Source: AP-15 sp963712825 (GTDB taxonomy: Bacteria; Pseudomonadota; Alphaproteobacteria; ATCC43930; CGMCC-115725). From it: DNA of 64,000 nucleotides. The DNA is taken from assembly GCA_963712825.1 (NCBI GenBank), contig CAVQJP010000028.1, positions 62,001 to 126,000 of the forward strand, in the 5' to 3' direction. This document shows, one piece after another, positions 35,965 through 44,801 of the stretch (positions are counted from its first letter, which is position 1; each line of letters begins with the position of its first letter). The position numbers were made by a program, and so were the translations under genes. The notes under the pieces are model-generated. The model ran no database searches and had not been told where the DNA came from. It saw nothing but the letters and a program-made list of their open reading frames with translations.

Positions 35965-36306
35965 ATGACCGACGCCCAAGATTTCGCCCGTCGCTATCTG
36001 GCGCTGTGGGAAGAATATTTGACGGCGGCGCTGTCCGATCCCGCCGCAGCGGGGCCGCTGTGGGGATGGGCGCTCGGCGGGTTGCAGCCGCATGATGCCG
36101 CCGCCGCGGCCGGACCGGCGGCTGGCGCCGCGCCCCGACCGGCGGCTGGCGCCGCGCCCGTTGCCGGCGCATCTGGCGAGCGCGGCCGGGCTGTGGCTCG
36201 GCTCGCGGATCGCGTTGCCGTTGTTGAGCAGCGTCTCGCTGCCCTCGAGCCCGGCAGGCGACCGGCTGCGCGCCGTCGCCGCCGAGATCGGCGCGCTCGG
36301 GTTTGA
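35965..36306 (+). CDS. Short PhaE-like partner protein overlapping the PHA synthase gene
   Basis: 113 residues from ATG 35965. The N-terminus MTDAQDFARRYLALWEEYLT resembles the start of class III synthase PhaE subunits. The middle is Ala/Pro-rich and includes a duplicated 8-residue unit. The end is a coiled-coil helix (ARLADRVAVVEQRLAALEPG) and a basic tail. Out-of-frame overlap with the next gene is 215 bases, unusually long. The PhaE assignment is by N-terminal resemblance and context only. Confidence 0.5.
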   Translation: MTDAQDFARRYLALWEEYLTAALSDPAAAGPLWGWALGGLQPHDAAAAAGPAAGAAPRPAAGAAPVAGASGERGRAVARLADRVAVVEQRLAALEPGRRPAARRRRRDRRARV

Positions 36307-37351
36307 GGAGGTCTGCGATGCGCTCGACGCCGAGATCGCGCGCCGCGCCGCCGCCTATCTGACCGGGCTCGAAGCCTATCGCGCTCACCCCTACCGCCGC
36401 TCGGCGCCGGACCCGCCGGTCGTCTGGCGCGAAGGAGCGACCCGGCTGCTCGACTACGGCCGCGACCCGGCGGCCCCGGCGGTGATGGTCGTGCCGTCGC
36501 TGGTCAACCGCTGTTACGTCATGGATCTGCTGCCGGAGCGCAGCTTTCTCGGCCATCTGGCGAGCCGCGGCCTGCGCCCGTTGATCGTCGACTGGGGCAT
36601 GCCGGGCGCGGCGGAGACCGGGCTCGACCTGTCGGGCTGCGTCGCGCGTCTCGAGCGCGCGCTTGCCGTCGTCGAGCAATCGACGGCGCAGCCGATAGCG
36701 GTTCTCGGCTATTGCATGGGCGGCTTGCTGGCGCTGGCATTGGCGCTGCGCCGAGCGCGACGGGTCGGTTGCGTGGCGCTGCTCGCCACGCCCTGGGATT
36801 TTCATGCCGAACGCGCGTTGCCGGCACGCCTGCTCGGTCTTCTCGGCGACTGCCTCGCCGGCTGCGGGGATTGCGCAACTGTCCCGGTCGACGTCGTCCA
36901 GAGCCTGTTTTTTCTGCTCGACCCGTTTCTGGCGCCGCGCAAATTCGTCCGCTTTGCCGGGCTCGACCCGGCCGGCGACGAGGCCCGCGGCTTTGTCGCG
37001 CTCGAAGACTGGATCAACGACGGCGTGCCGCTGCCGGTGGCGGTGGCGCGCGAATGCCTGCGCTCGTGGTACGGCGACAACGCGCCGGCGCGCGGCAAAT
37101 GGCTGATCGCCGGCGATGCGGTGCGGCCGCAATCGCTGCGCTGCCCGGCGCTGGTCGTGATCCCCGGCCGCGACCGCATCGTCCCGCCGGGCTCGGCCGA
37201 GCCGCTGGCCGCAGCGATCCCCGACGCCGAGGTGTTGCGTCCGCCGCTCGGCCATGTCGGCATGATGTCCGCCGCGCGCGCCCCCGAGCTGCTGTGGGCC
37301 CCGGTTGCCGCGTGGCTCGAGGCGCGGCTACGGCGACAGCCCGGGCCGTAA
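36092..37351 (+). CDS. Short PhaC-like polyhydroxyalkanoate synthase/alpha-beta hydrolase
   Basis: About 419 residues; tandem ATGs at 36092 and 36095. The alpha/beta hydrolase fold has a Cys nucleophile in the lipase-type box VLGYCMGGLLALAL (~210), Asp in VVIPGRDRIVPPGS (~355) and His in PPLGHVGMM (~390). LIVDWGMPGAAETG (~165) resembles the class III PhaC segment. It polymerises (R)-3-hydroxyacyl-CoA to PHA. Flanked by PhaR and by phaA-phaB, which supports this role over a plain hydrolase. Length is near class III PhaC rather than the 560+ residues of class I. Confidence 0.75.
   Translation: MMPPPRPDRRLAPRPDRRLAPRPLPAHLASAAGLWLGSRIALPLLSSVSLPSSPAGDRLRAVAAEIGALGFEEVCDALDAEIARRAAAYLTGLEAYRAHPYRRSAPDPPVVWREGATRLLDYGRDPAAPAVMVVPSLVNRCYVMDLLPERSFLGHLASRGLRPLIVDWGMPGAAETGLDLSGCVARLERALAVVEQSTAQPIAVLGYCMGGLLALALALRRARRVGCVALLATPWDFHAERALPARLLGLLGDCLAGCGDCATVPVDVVQSLFFLLDPFLAPRKFVRFAGLDPAGDEARGFVALEDWINDGVPLPVAVARECLRSWYGDNAPARGKWLIAGDAVRPQSLRCPALVVIPGRDRIVPPGSAEPLAAAIPDAEVLRPPLGHVGMMSAARAPELLWAPVAAWLEARLRRQPGP
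36113..36160 (+). repeat. 24-bp tandem duplication inside overlapping reading frames
   Basis: GACCGGCGGCTGGCGCCGCG plus four C occurs twice in a row, with one mismatch in the last base. Both overlapping frames stay open through it: one reads PAAGAAPR-PAAGAAP, the other PDRRLAPR-PDRRLAPR. An in-phase slippage duplication shared by two genes. Confidence 0.85.
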
Positions 37352-37443
37352 CGCGGGCGCCCGGCTGGACAGCGTAGGTGCGCGCTTCTACATTTAGCCG
37401 AGATTGCCCCGATGCGGTGCAAACCCTGCGAGGAGATACCTTG

Positions 37444-38619
37444 ATGAGCGACATCGTCATTGCCGGCGCGGTGCGCACGCCGGTCGGGGCGTTCAACGGC
37501 GGGCTCGCCAGCCTGCCGGCGCACAAGCTCGGCGAGGTTGCGATCGTCGAGGCGTTGCGCCGCGCCGAAGTCGACCCGAAAGAGGTCTCCGAAGTCATTA
37601 TGGGCCAGATCCTGTCTGCCGGCGAAGGCCAGAACCCGGCGCGCCAGGCGGCGATCGGCGCCGGGTTGCCGTTCGCGGTGACCGCCTACGGCGTCAACCA
37701 GTTGTGCGGCTCGGGGCTGCGCACGGTGGCGCTCGGCTGGCAGGCGATCAAGAGCGGCGATTCCGAAATCGTCGTCGCCGGCGGCCAGGAAAGCATGAGC
37801 CAGGCGCCGCACTGCATCCATCTGCGCAACGGCGTCAAGATGGGCGACGCCGAGATGGTCGACACGATGATCAAGGACGGGCTGTGGGACGCCTTTAACG
37901 GCTATCACATGGGCAACACCGCCGAGAACGTCGCCCAGCGCTGGCAGATCACCCGGGATCAGCAGGATGCGTTTGCCGCCGCCTCGCAGGCCAAGGCCGA
38001 GGCCGCGCAAAAGGCCGGGCGCTTCAAGGACGAGATCGTGCCGGTAAAGATCGCGAGCCGGCGCGGCGAGACGGTCGTCGACACCGACGAGCACCCGAAG
38101 CACGGCACCACCGTCGAGGTGCTCGCGAAATTGCGCCCCGCCTTTGACAAGAACGGCACCGTCACCGCCGGCAACGCGTCCGGCATCAACGACGGCGCTG
38201 CCGCTGTCGTGCTGATGACGGCGGATATGGCGGCCAAGCGCGGGGTGCGCCCGTTGGCGCGGATCGTGTCCTGGGCGACGGCTGGCGTCGACCCGGCGAT
38301 CATGGGTTCGGGGCCGATCCCGGCGAGCCGGATGGCGCTGAAGAAAGCCGGCTGGTCGGCCGACGACCTCGACCTCGTCGAAGCCAACGAGGCCTTTGCG
38401 GCGCAGGCTTGTGCCGTCAACAAGGACCTCGGCTGGAATGTCGAGCGGGTCAACGTCAATGGCGGCGCCATAGCGCTGGGCCATCCGATCGGTGCCTCCG
38501 GGGCGCGGATTCTGGTCACCTTGCTTTACGAGATGCAGCGGCGTGATGCGAAAAAGGGTCTCGCGACCCTGTGCATCGGCGGCGGCATGGGAATTGCTAT
38601 GTGCCTCGAACGCGATTAA
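37444..38619 (+). CDS. phaA: Acetyl-CoA C-acetyltransferase (beta-ketothiolase)
   Basis: 391 residues from ATG 37444, with GAGGAGAT 9 bases upstream. It condenses two acetyl-CoA to acetoacetyl-CoA. The nucleophilic Cys is in VNQLCGSGLRTVALG (~88), the His in ALGHPIGASGARILV (~348) and the second Cys in TLCIGGGMGIAMCLE (~378). First enzyme of PHB synthesis. TGCGGTGCA at 37413 resembles the TGC dyad seen before the phasin gene. A TTAACCC-CGTT-GGGTTAA hairpin (38616-38633) overlaps its stop. Confidence 0.95.
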   Translation: MSDIVIAGAVRTPVGAFNGGLASLPAHKLGEVAIVEALRRAEVDPKEVSEVIMGQILSAGEGQNPARQAAIGAGLPFAVTAYGVNQLCGSGLRTVALGWQAIKSGDSEIVVAGGQESMSQAPHCIHLRNGVKMGDAEMVDTMIKDGLWDAFNGYHMGNTAENVAQRWQITRDQQDAFAAASQAKAEAAQKAGRFKDEIVPVKIASRRGETVVDTDEHPKHGTTVEVLAKLRPAFDKNGTVTAGNASGINDGAAAVVLMTADMAAKRGVRPLARIVSWATAGVDPAIMGSGPIPASRMALKKAGWSADDLDLVEANEAFAAQACAVNKDLGWNVERVNVNGGAIALGHPIGASGARILVTLLYEMQRRDAKKGLATLCIGGGMGIAMCLERD

Positions 38620-38666
38620 CCCCGTTGGGTTAAATCGCCCGAGGTCAAGTCAGTCGGGAGGGACGC

Positions 38667-39389
38667 ATGGCGAGGGTGGCGGTGGTCACGGGCGGGACCC
38701 GTGGGATCGGCCGCGCGATTTCGGTCGCGCTGAAGGAAGCCGGCTACCGGATCGCGGCAATCTATGCCGGCAACGACGCCGCGGCACAGCGGCTCAACGC
38801 CGACACCGGCATTCCGGTCTTCAAATTCGACGTGTCCGACTTCCAGGCCTGCGCCGACGGCGTCAAGGCGGTCGAGACGGCGCTCGGGCCGGTCGAGGTG
38901 CTGGTCAACAATGCCGGCATCACCCGCGACGCGACGATGCACCGGATGAGCGACGAGCACTGGAACGCCGTGCTCCAGACCAATCTGTCGTCGTGCTTCA
39001 ACATGTCGAGGCAGGTCATCGAGGGCATGCGCGCGCGCGGCTTTGGCCGGATCGTCAACATCGGGTCGGTCAACGGCCAGGCCGGGCAATACGGCCAGGT
39101 CAACTATGCCGCCGCGAAGTCGGGGATTCACGGCTTCACCAAGGCCCTGGCCCAGGAAGGGGCGGCGCGCGGCATCACCGTCAACGCCGTCGCACCCGGA
39201 TACGTCGACACCGAGATGGTGCGCGCGGTGCCGCCCGACGTGCTCGAAAAGATCGTCGCCCGCATCCCGGTCGGCCGGCTCGGCCGGGCCGAGGACATCG
39301 CCCGCACGGTGCTGTTCCTGGTCGCCGACGACGCCGACTTCATCACCGGCTCGACCCTCTCGATCAACGGCGGCCAGCACATGTATTGA
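38667..39389 (+). CDS. phaB: Acetoacetyl-CoA reductase
   Basis: A 240-residue short-chain dehydrogenase. The NADPH site is VVTGGTRGIGRAISVAL (residues 5-21), with NNAGITRDATMHRMSDEHW (~88-106), catalytic Ser in IVNIGSVNGQAGQYGQVNY and Tyr-Lys in YAAAKSGIHGF (~150). The end STLSINGGQHMY is typical of PhaB. It reduces acetoacetyl-CoA to (R)-3-hydroxybutyryl-CoA for the synthase. Starts 47 bases after phaA; GGGAGGGA precedes the ATG. Confidence 0.95.
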   Translation: MARVAVVTGGTRGIGRAISVALKEAGYRIAAIYAGNDAAAQRLNADTGIPVFKFDVSDFQACADGVKAVETALGPVEVLVNNAGITRDATMHRMSDEHWNAVLQTNLSSCFNMSRQVIEGMRARGFGRIVNIGSVNGQAGQYGQVNYAAAKSGIHGFTKALAQEGAARGITVNAVAPGYVDTEMVRAVPPDVLEKIVARIPVGRLGRAEDIARTVLFLVADDADFITGSTLSINGGQHMY

Positions 39390-39472
39390 GGATGACGCTC
39401 GGGCGCCAAAGCGCTCGGTTGCTTTGCAAAGCGGCAGGACCGCTGTCGTTTATGGCACAATCTACACACCCC

Positions 39473-39570
39473 CTTGCCCGGACTTGTGCCGGGCATCCAC
39501 GTCTTCGCGGTGGGTACGCCCGAGCGAAACGAAGACGTGGGCGGCCGGGCCAAGCCCGGCCGCGGGGTCC
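39473..39570. repeat. Palindromic intergenic repeat, family B
   Basis: Nested inverted repeats: CTTGCCCGG...CCGGGCAAG-like outer ends (CTTGCCCGGACTTGTGCC and GGCCAAGCCCGG) and the inner pair CCACGTCTTCG / CGAAACGAAGACGTGG. A common kind of dispersed palindromic element in alphaproteobacterial intergenic DNA. It fills the gap between phaB and the L,D-transpeptidase gene and may overlap that gene's true upstream region. Confidence 0.7.
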
Positions 39571-39576
39571 AGGGTT

Positions 39577-40179
39577 GTGCTGGCGCCGCTGCGAGCAAGC
39601 GATCTAGTGGTCGGGCGCAGGATTTTTCTCGTCGCGGCGTCGCTGTTGCCGGCCGGCGGCCTGGTAGAGGCCGGGGCGACCGGCGAAAACCTCGAATACC
39701 GCGACGGCCGGCTGTCGTGGCCGGGAGGCGTGGCGCGTGCCGCGGTCGGGCGCAGTGGTGTGAGCATGAGCAAAAAGGAAGGCGACGGCGCCACCCCGGC
39801 CGGCGTCTTTACGCTCGTTTCGGCTTTTTACCGCGCCGACCGGCTGCCGGCGCCCCGCTCGGGGCTGCCGCTGCGCGCATTGTCGCCGCGCGACGCGTGG
39901 TGCGACGATCCCGCGGACCGCAGCTACAACGGGCTCGTCTCGCTGCCCTATCCGGCTCATGCCGAGCCGATGTGGCTCGACGACGAGGTCTACGACCTGT
40001 TGGTGGTGATCGGCTACAACCTCGACCCGGTCGTGCCCGGCGCCGGCAGCGCCATCTTCCTGCATGTCGCGCGCCCCGATTTCTCGCCGACCGCCGGCTG
40101 CGTCGCAGTCGCGAAGGATGTGCTTGTGGGGCTCATGCCGCATCTCGGCCCCGGCAGCACGATCACGATCCGCGGTTGA
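39577..40179 (+). CDS. L,D-transpeptidase (YkuD)-family protein
   Basis: About 200 residues if GTG 39577 is used; the start is uncertain because the frame is open far upstream. The family core is clear: VGRSGVSMSKKEGDGATPAG, VFTLVSAFYRADR, then the C-terminal active site HVARPDFSPTAGCVAVAKDV with the catalytic Cys. YkuD proteins form 3-3 peptidoglycan cross-links or attach proteins to peptidoglycan. The short form ending at the active site matches the one-domain subgroup. No signal peptide is certain; the hydrophobic run FLVAASLLPAGGLV near the N-terminus could be one. Confidence 0.8.
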   Translation: MLAPLRASDLVVGRRIFLVAASLLPAGGLVEAGATGENLEYRDGRLSWPGGVARAAVGRSGVSMSKKEGDGATPAGVFTLVSAFYRADRLPAPRSGLPLRALSPRDAWCDDPADRSYNGLVSLPYPAHAEPMWLDDEVYDLLVVIGYNLDPVVPGAGSAIFLHVARPDFSPTAGCVAVAKDVLVGLMPHLGPGSTITIRG

Positions 40180-40232
40180 GGGTTGGCTGCAAGCGGCGAT
40201 AAACAGCGGGCCTGGAGCGCGGAGTTTAGGCG

Positions 40233-41648
40233 ATGGATACGGCTGGGGTGTTGGAACGGATTAAGGAGGCGGTGGGGCTGGCCGGATGGATCGCCGACCC
40301 GCGGGACCAGGAACCGTATCTCGTCGAGGCGCGGCGGCTATACCGGGGCGCCACCAGCCTCGTCGTGCGGCCGGCTTCGACGACAGAGGTCGCGGGGGTG
40401 GTGCGGATCTGCGCCGAGGCCGGGTTGGCGATCGTGCCGCAGGGCGGCAACACCGGTCTCGTCGGCGGCGGCGTCCCGCCCGAGGACCGCGACAACATCG
40501 TGCTCGCCCTCGGCCGGATGAACCGTATCCGCGCGATCGACCCCGTGAATTTCACGATGACCGCCGAAGCCGGCTGCATCCTCGCCGATCTGCACGAGGC
40601 CGCTTCCGAGGTCGACCGGCTGTTCCCGCTGAGCCTGGGTGCGGAAGGCAGCTGCCAGATCGGCGGCAATCTGTCGACCAATGCCGGCGGCATCGCGGTA
40701 TTGCGCTACGGCAACACGCGCGAGCTGACCCTGGGCGTCGAGGTCGTGCTGCCCGACGGGCGCGTCTGGGACGGCCTGCGCGGTCTGCGCAAGGACAACA
40801 CCGGCTACGACCTGAAGCAGTTGTTTATCGGCGGCGAGGGCACGCTCGGCATCATCACCGCGGCGACGGTCAAGCTGTTCCCAAAGCCGCGCGAGATTGA
40901 GACCGCGTTTCTCGGCCTCGCGCGGATCGAGGATGCGATGGGCCTCTTCGCGCATGCCCGCGCCGCCACCGCCGACCAGTTAACCGCGTTCGAGCTGATC
41001 CCGCGCGCCGGTCTCGATTTGGCGCTGGCCCACATTCCCGGCACAATCGACCCGCTCGCCAATCGCCACCCCTGGTACGTGCTGCTGGAAATGTCGTCGA
41101 GCCAGACCGAGAGCGGCATCCGCGGCCTGATGGAGCGGCTGCTCGAAGCGGCACTCGACGAGGGGATGGTCGCCGACGGCGTGATCGCCGCGAGCGGCGC
41201 GCAACGCAAGGAACTGTGGCGGATCCGCGAGGCGATCGTCGAGGCGCAACTCTATTCCGGCTCGATCAAGCACGACGTTTCGGTCCCGGTCAGCCGTGTG
41301 GCCGAGTTCGTGACCCGCGCCAGCGACGCGGTCAGCGCCCGGCTGCCCGGTATCCGGCCGATTGCGTTTGGCCATGTCGGCGACGGCAACATCCACTTCA
41401 ACCTGACCCAGCCCGACGCGATGGACAAGGCGGCCTATCTCGATCGCTGGCAGGAGTTCAACGACCTCGTCCACGGCGTGGTGCGCGAGCTCTCCGGCTC
41501 GATCAGCGCCGAGCACGGGGTCGGAATCATGAAGCGCGACGAGATCACCCATTACAAGCCGCCCGTTGAGATCGAGCTGATGCGCCGGGTCAAGCTCGCG
41601 CTCGACCCGCACGGCATCATGAACCCCGGCAAGCTCGTCAGCATGTGA
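40233..41648 (+). CDS. FAD-binding oxidoreductase, GlcD/D-2-hydroxyacid dehydrogenase type
   Basis: 471 residues. The PCMH-type FAD domain is about 40-215: TSLVVRPASTTEVAGVVRIC, VPQGGNTGLVGGGVPPEDRD (the pyrophosphate loop) and LGAEGSCQIGGNLSTNAGGI. The FAD-linked oxidase C-terminal domain ends with GHVGDGNIHFN (~385), SGSISAEHGVGIMKRDEI and ALDPHGIMNPGKL. Enzymes of this class oxidise D-lactate, glycolate or D-2-hydroxyglutarate; the substrate cannot be fixed here. Monocistronic, 53 bases after the L,D-transpeptidase. Confidence 0.9.
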   Translation: MDTAGVLERIKEAVGLAGWIADPRDQEPYLVEARRLYRGATSLVVRPASTTEVAGVVRICAEAGLAIVPQGGNTGLVGGGVPPEDRDNIVLALGRMNRIRAIDPVNFTMTAEAGCILADLHEAASEVDRLFPLSLGAEGSCQIGGNLSTNAGGIAVLRYGNTRELTLGVEVVLPDGRVWDGLRGLRKDNTGYDLKQLFIGGEGTLGIITAATVKLFPKPREIETAFLGLARIEDAMGLFAHARAATADQLTAFELIPRAGLDLALAHIPGTIDPLANRHPWYVLLEMSSSQTESGIRGLMERLLEAALDEGMVADGVIAASGAQRKELWRIREAIVEAQLYSGSIKHDVSVPVSRVAEFVTRASDAVSARLPGIRPIAFGHVGDGNIHFNLTQPDAMDKAAYLDRWQEFNDLVHGVVRELSGSISAEHGVGIMKRDEITHYKPPVEIELMRRVKLALDPHGIMNPGKLVSM

Positions 41649-41679
41649 AGCTCGGTTTCGCGATCAGGCAGCCGCGGTG

Positions 41680-41762
41680 TCATTGCGAGGAGTGCCGCGA
41701 CGCGGCAATCCGGCCAGGGACAATTAGCGGCGCGCGATTGCTTCGCTGCGCTCGCAATGACA
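41680..41762. repeat. Palindromic intergenic repeat, family A copy 2
   Basis: Begins GTCATTGCGAGGAGTGCCGC and ends GCTTCGCTGCGCTCGCAATGAC, so both ends are near-complements. Same family as 138-223 but inverted relative to it, and better preserved. Lies between the converging FAD dehydrogenase and acyl-CoA ligase genes, where it could also help terminate transcription. Confidence 0.8.
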
Positions 41763-41798
41763 GGTTTGAGCTGGGGTTCGATGTGATCGAGCTTTGGG

Positions 41799-43484
41799 CT
41801 ATCGCAGCTCGGGGAAGTCCTCTTCCCAGAATTCGGCGGGGGCGCGGGGGGCATTAGCGCCGCGGCGGGCGGCCTCCGCTGTGCGCAGCTCGACGCGGCG
41901 GATCTTGCCGGAGATGGTCTTGGGCAGATCGGCGAACTCGAGGCGACGGACGCGCTTATAGGCCGCCAGATGGGCGCGGATGTGGCGGTAGATCGCCAAC
42001 GCCGTGTCGCGGGTCGGAGGCTGGTTGCCGGCCAATGATATAAAGGCTTTGGGGACTGCGAGGCGCAACGGGTCGGGCGACGGCACGACCGCCGCCTCGG
42101 CCACCGCCGGGTGCTCGATCAAGGCGCTTTCGAGCTCGAAGGGGCTGATCCGGTAGTCGGACGCTTTGAACACGTCGTCGGCGCGGCCGACATAGGTCAG
42201 ATAGCCATCGGCGTCGCGCATCGCGACGTCGCCAGTGCGGTAGACCCCGCCGGCGAGCGGCTGCAAGGCGCCGTCCTCGCCCTGGTAGCCCTGCATCAGC
42301 CCGAGCGGCGCCGGGTCGAGCGCCAGGCACACTTCGGCCTCCTGCTGCTCCGCGCCGTCGGCATCGAGGAGCTGCACGCGGTAGCCCGGCGCCGGTTTCC
42401 CCATCGACCCCAGCTTGATCTGCTGTCCCGGAAAATTGCCGATCTGCAACGTCGTCTCGGTCTGGCCGTAGCCGTCGCGCACGGTCACACCCCACGCCGC
42501 TTTGACCTGCTCGATGATTTCGGGGTTGAGCGGCTCGCCGGCGCCGAGCGCCTCGCGCAGGCTGACCTTCCATGCTGCCAGATCCTGCTGGATCAGCATG
42601 CGCCACACGGTCGGCGGCGCGCAAAAGGTCGTGACGCCGCAGCCCGCGACCGCGTCGAGCAGCCCCTCGGCGCTAAACCGCGGCTGGTTGAGCATGAACA
42701 CCGTCGCCGCCGCGTTCCAGGGTGCGAAAACACAGCTGTAGGCGTGCTTGGCCCAGCCCGGCGACGAGATGTTCAGGTGAACGTCGCCCGTTTTGACGCC
42801 GAGATAGTACATCGTCGTCAGGTGGCCGACCGGATAGCTCTGGTGGCTGTGCAGAACGAGCTTGGGCGTGGCTGTGGTGCCGGAGGTGAAGTAGAGCAGC
42901 ATCGGGTCGCTCGCCCGCGTCTGGCCGTCCGGCGCAAACGTTGCCGGCGCGTCGTAGCCGGCCTCCCAGCAGTGCCAGCCGGGTACGCTTCCGCCGACCG
43001 CGATGCGGGTGTAGTCGCCGGGCAGGTCGGCGAATTTCGCCGCGTTGTCGGCCCCGGCGACGACATGGCGGACCCGGCCGCGGGCAAAGCGGTCGACGAG
43101 GTCGTCACGGGTGAGCAAGGTCGTCGCCGGGATGACGACGGCGCCGAGCTTCATCGCCGCCAGCATGCATTCCCACAAGGGTGCCACATTGCCGAGCATC
43201 ATCAAGAGGCGGTCGCCGCGGCGCACGCCGAGCCCGCGCAGATGGTTGGCGAGCCGGCTCGACCGCTCGGCCAATTCGGCAAAGGAGAGCTTGGTTTCGC
43301 CGCCGCCTTCCTCGATGATCCACAGCCCGGGCCGTTCGTTGCCCGCGGCCATCGGGTCGAAATAGTCGAGCGCCCAGTTGAACCGGTCCAGCACCGGCCA
43401 GCGGAAATCGCGATAGGCGGTCTCGTAATCCTGAGAGTGAGCGAGCAGAAAATCCCGCGCCTCGATAAAAGCCGACGCCGACAT
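41799..43484 (-). CDS. AMP-binding acyl-CoA synthetase (acetyl/aryl-CoA ligase-like)
   Basis: 561 residues from ATG 43484, with GGGGAGGAAG just upstream. An adenylate-forming ligase: P-loop-like LLYFTSGTTATPKLVLHSHQ (~205-225), GYGQTETTLQIGNFPGQQIK (~355), YRTGDVAMRDADGYLTYVGR with the hinge Asp (~440) and the C-terminal Lys in LPKTISGKIRRVELR (~535). It activates an acid to its CoA thioester via the acyl-AMP. The sequence resembles acetyl-/medium-chain and benzoate-type ligases; assignment to benzoate is tempting given boxBC but unproven. Confidence 0.85.
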   Translation of the reverse strand: MSASAFIEARDFLLAHSQDYETAYRDFRWPVLDRFNWALDYFDPMAAGNERPGLWIIEEGGGETKLSFAELAERSSRLANHLRGLGVRRGDRLLMMLGNVAPLWECMLAAMKLGAVVIPATTLLTRDDLVDRFARGRVRHVVAGADNAAKFADLPGDYTRIAVGGSVPGWHCWEAGYDAPATFAPDGQTRASDPMLLYFTSGTTATPKLVLHSHQSYPVGHLTTMYYLGVKTGDVHLNISSPGWAKHAYSCVFAPWNAAATVFMLNQPRFSAEGLLDAVAGCGVTTFCAPPTVWRMLIQQDLAAWKVSLREALGAGEPLNPEIIEQVKAAWGVTVRDGYGQTETTLQIGNFPGQQIKLGSMGKPAPGYRVQLLDADGAEQQEAEVCLALDPAPLGLMQGYQGEDGALQPLAGGVYRTGDVAMRDADGYLTYVGRADDVFKASDYRISPFELESALIEHPAVAEAAVVPSPDPLRLAVPKAFISLAGNQPPTRDTALAIYRHIRAHLAAYKRVRRLEFADLPKTISGKIRRVELRTAEAARRGANAPRAPAEFWEEDFPELR

Positions 43485-43598
43485 CTTCTTCCTCCCCAAT
43501 GTTGCCGGATGGGACCATGCGAACAATCCGGCGCGGCTTTTCTTGGTCCAATCAGGTCAAGATCGGATCTCGCGAAATCTTTTCCTGATGCAGCGCCT

Positions 43599-44768
43599 TT
43601 ACCCGCGAGCGCCCCAATCGCGAAGAAACGACAGCAGCATCTCGCTAACCCGCTCGGGCTGCTCCTGCTGGACCCAATGGCCGGCGCCGTCGACCAGATG
43701 ACAGCCGACCATATCGGTGCAGGCGGTGCTCTGCATGCGCTCGAAATTTCCGGGGCGCTGGTAGGTGCCCCAGTCGCTCCTGCCGGCAATAAACATCGAC
43801 GGCACGTCGATCGTCCGCCCCGAAAACAACTGCAATTCGGTGTCGGCGAGCCCGGTCGTCCGGCTGCGGTACCAGTTGAGCCCGCCCTGAAAACCGTTGC
43901 GCCCGTATTCGCCGGCATAGACCGCGAGCTCGTTCTCGGGCAGCCAGCGGCGGCAGGCCGCGACCTCGGCAGCGGACGGCATTACCGGCGTCACGGTCTC
44001 TGCCATGTTGCGGTCGCGGTCCATGATGTAATAGGTCGGCATCCGGGCCAGCTCTTCGGCGCTCCACGATTGCAGCGGATGGGGCCGGTTGCCCTGCCAG
44101 TCGGCGCTCTTGTAATGGAAATAGCCGCGCATGAAGGCGTGCACGCCCTGCGGGCAATGCCACATGTCGTCATTGGCCGGCCGCGTCGAGTAATACCATT
44201 GGTAATGCTTTCGCGGCCGGGCAAGCCCGGCCAATGCCTGGTGGATATCGAGAGCGGAGGCGGCTTCGGCGGCGGGCATGTCGGCGGTGTCGAAGGGCAG
44301 CGCCGGCGGGCCGGCGAAGGGCGCGCTCATCAACGCCACCGAGCGGAATACGTCGGGCCGGACGAGCGCGCACCAGGCTGCGACCGAAGCGCCGAAATCG
44401 TGTCCGACGACCGCCGTGACCGAGCGATGGCCGAGCGCCGAGACCAGCGCCAGCGCGTCGCGGACCGCATTCAGGATGCTGAACGGGTGGAGGTCGCCGT
44501 CGTAGTCCGCATTCCATCCGGTGGTGCGCCCGTAGCCGCGCTGGTCGGGAGCGACGACGTGGAACCCGGCCTCGGCCAAAGGGAGCATGATCTTGCGCCA
44601 CGAATAGGCGAGCTCCGGAAAGCCGTGCAGCAGCAGGACGCAGGGTCGGCCGCGCGCGGCAAAGCCGGATTCTAGCAAGTGGACGCGCAGCCCGTTCACC
44701 CCCGCCACAAAACGGGCGCGAATGCCGACCGGCAATTGGCTGTCGTCGAGCGGCGGCAGCTCGGTCAT
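43599..44768 (-). CDS. Alpha/beta hydrolase, epoxide hydrolase-like
   Basis: 389 residues from ATG 44768. VLLLHGFPELAYSWRKIMLP with the HGFPE oxyanion motif (~45-64), APDQRGYGRTTGW, the nucleophile Asp in VVGHDFGASVAAW (~118-130) and the general-base His in LVDGAGHWVQQEQPERV (~365). Asp as nucleophile with the HGFP motif points to epoxide hydrolase or haloalkane dehalogenase; epoxide hydrolase fits better. It lies 114 bases upstream of the acyl-CoA ligase and 33 bases after the aldolase gene, same strand. Confidence 0.85.
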   Translation of the reverse strand: MTELPPLDDSQLPVGIRARFVAGVNGLRVHLLESGFAARGRPCVLLLHGFPELAYSWRKIMLPLAEAGFHVVAPDQRGYGRTTGWNADYDGDLHPFSILNAVRDALALVSALGHRSVTAVVGHDFGASVAAWCALVRPDVFRSVALMSAPFAGPPALPFDTADMPAAEAASALDIHQALAGLARPRKHYQWYYSTRPANDDMWHCPQGVHAFMRGYFHYKSADWQGNRPHPLQSWSAEELARMPTYYIMDRDRNMAETVTPVMPSAAEVAACRRWLPENELAVYAGEYGRNGFQGGLNWYRSRTTGLADTELQLFSGRTIDVPSMFIAGRSDWGTYQRPGNFERMQSTACTDMVGCHLVDGAGHWVQQEQPERVSEMLLSFLRDWGARG

Positions 44769-44801
44769 GCTTTCCTCCCTGTCGGCCATCTGCCTGCCGG
44801 T

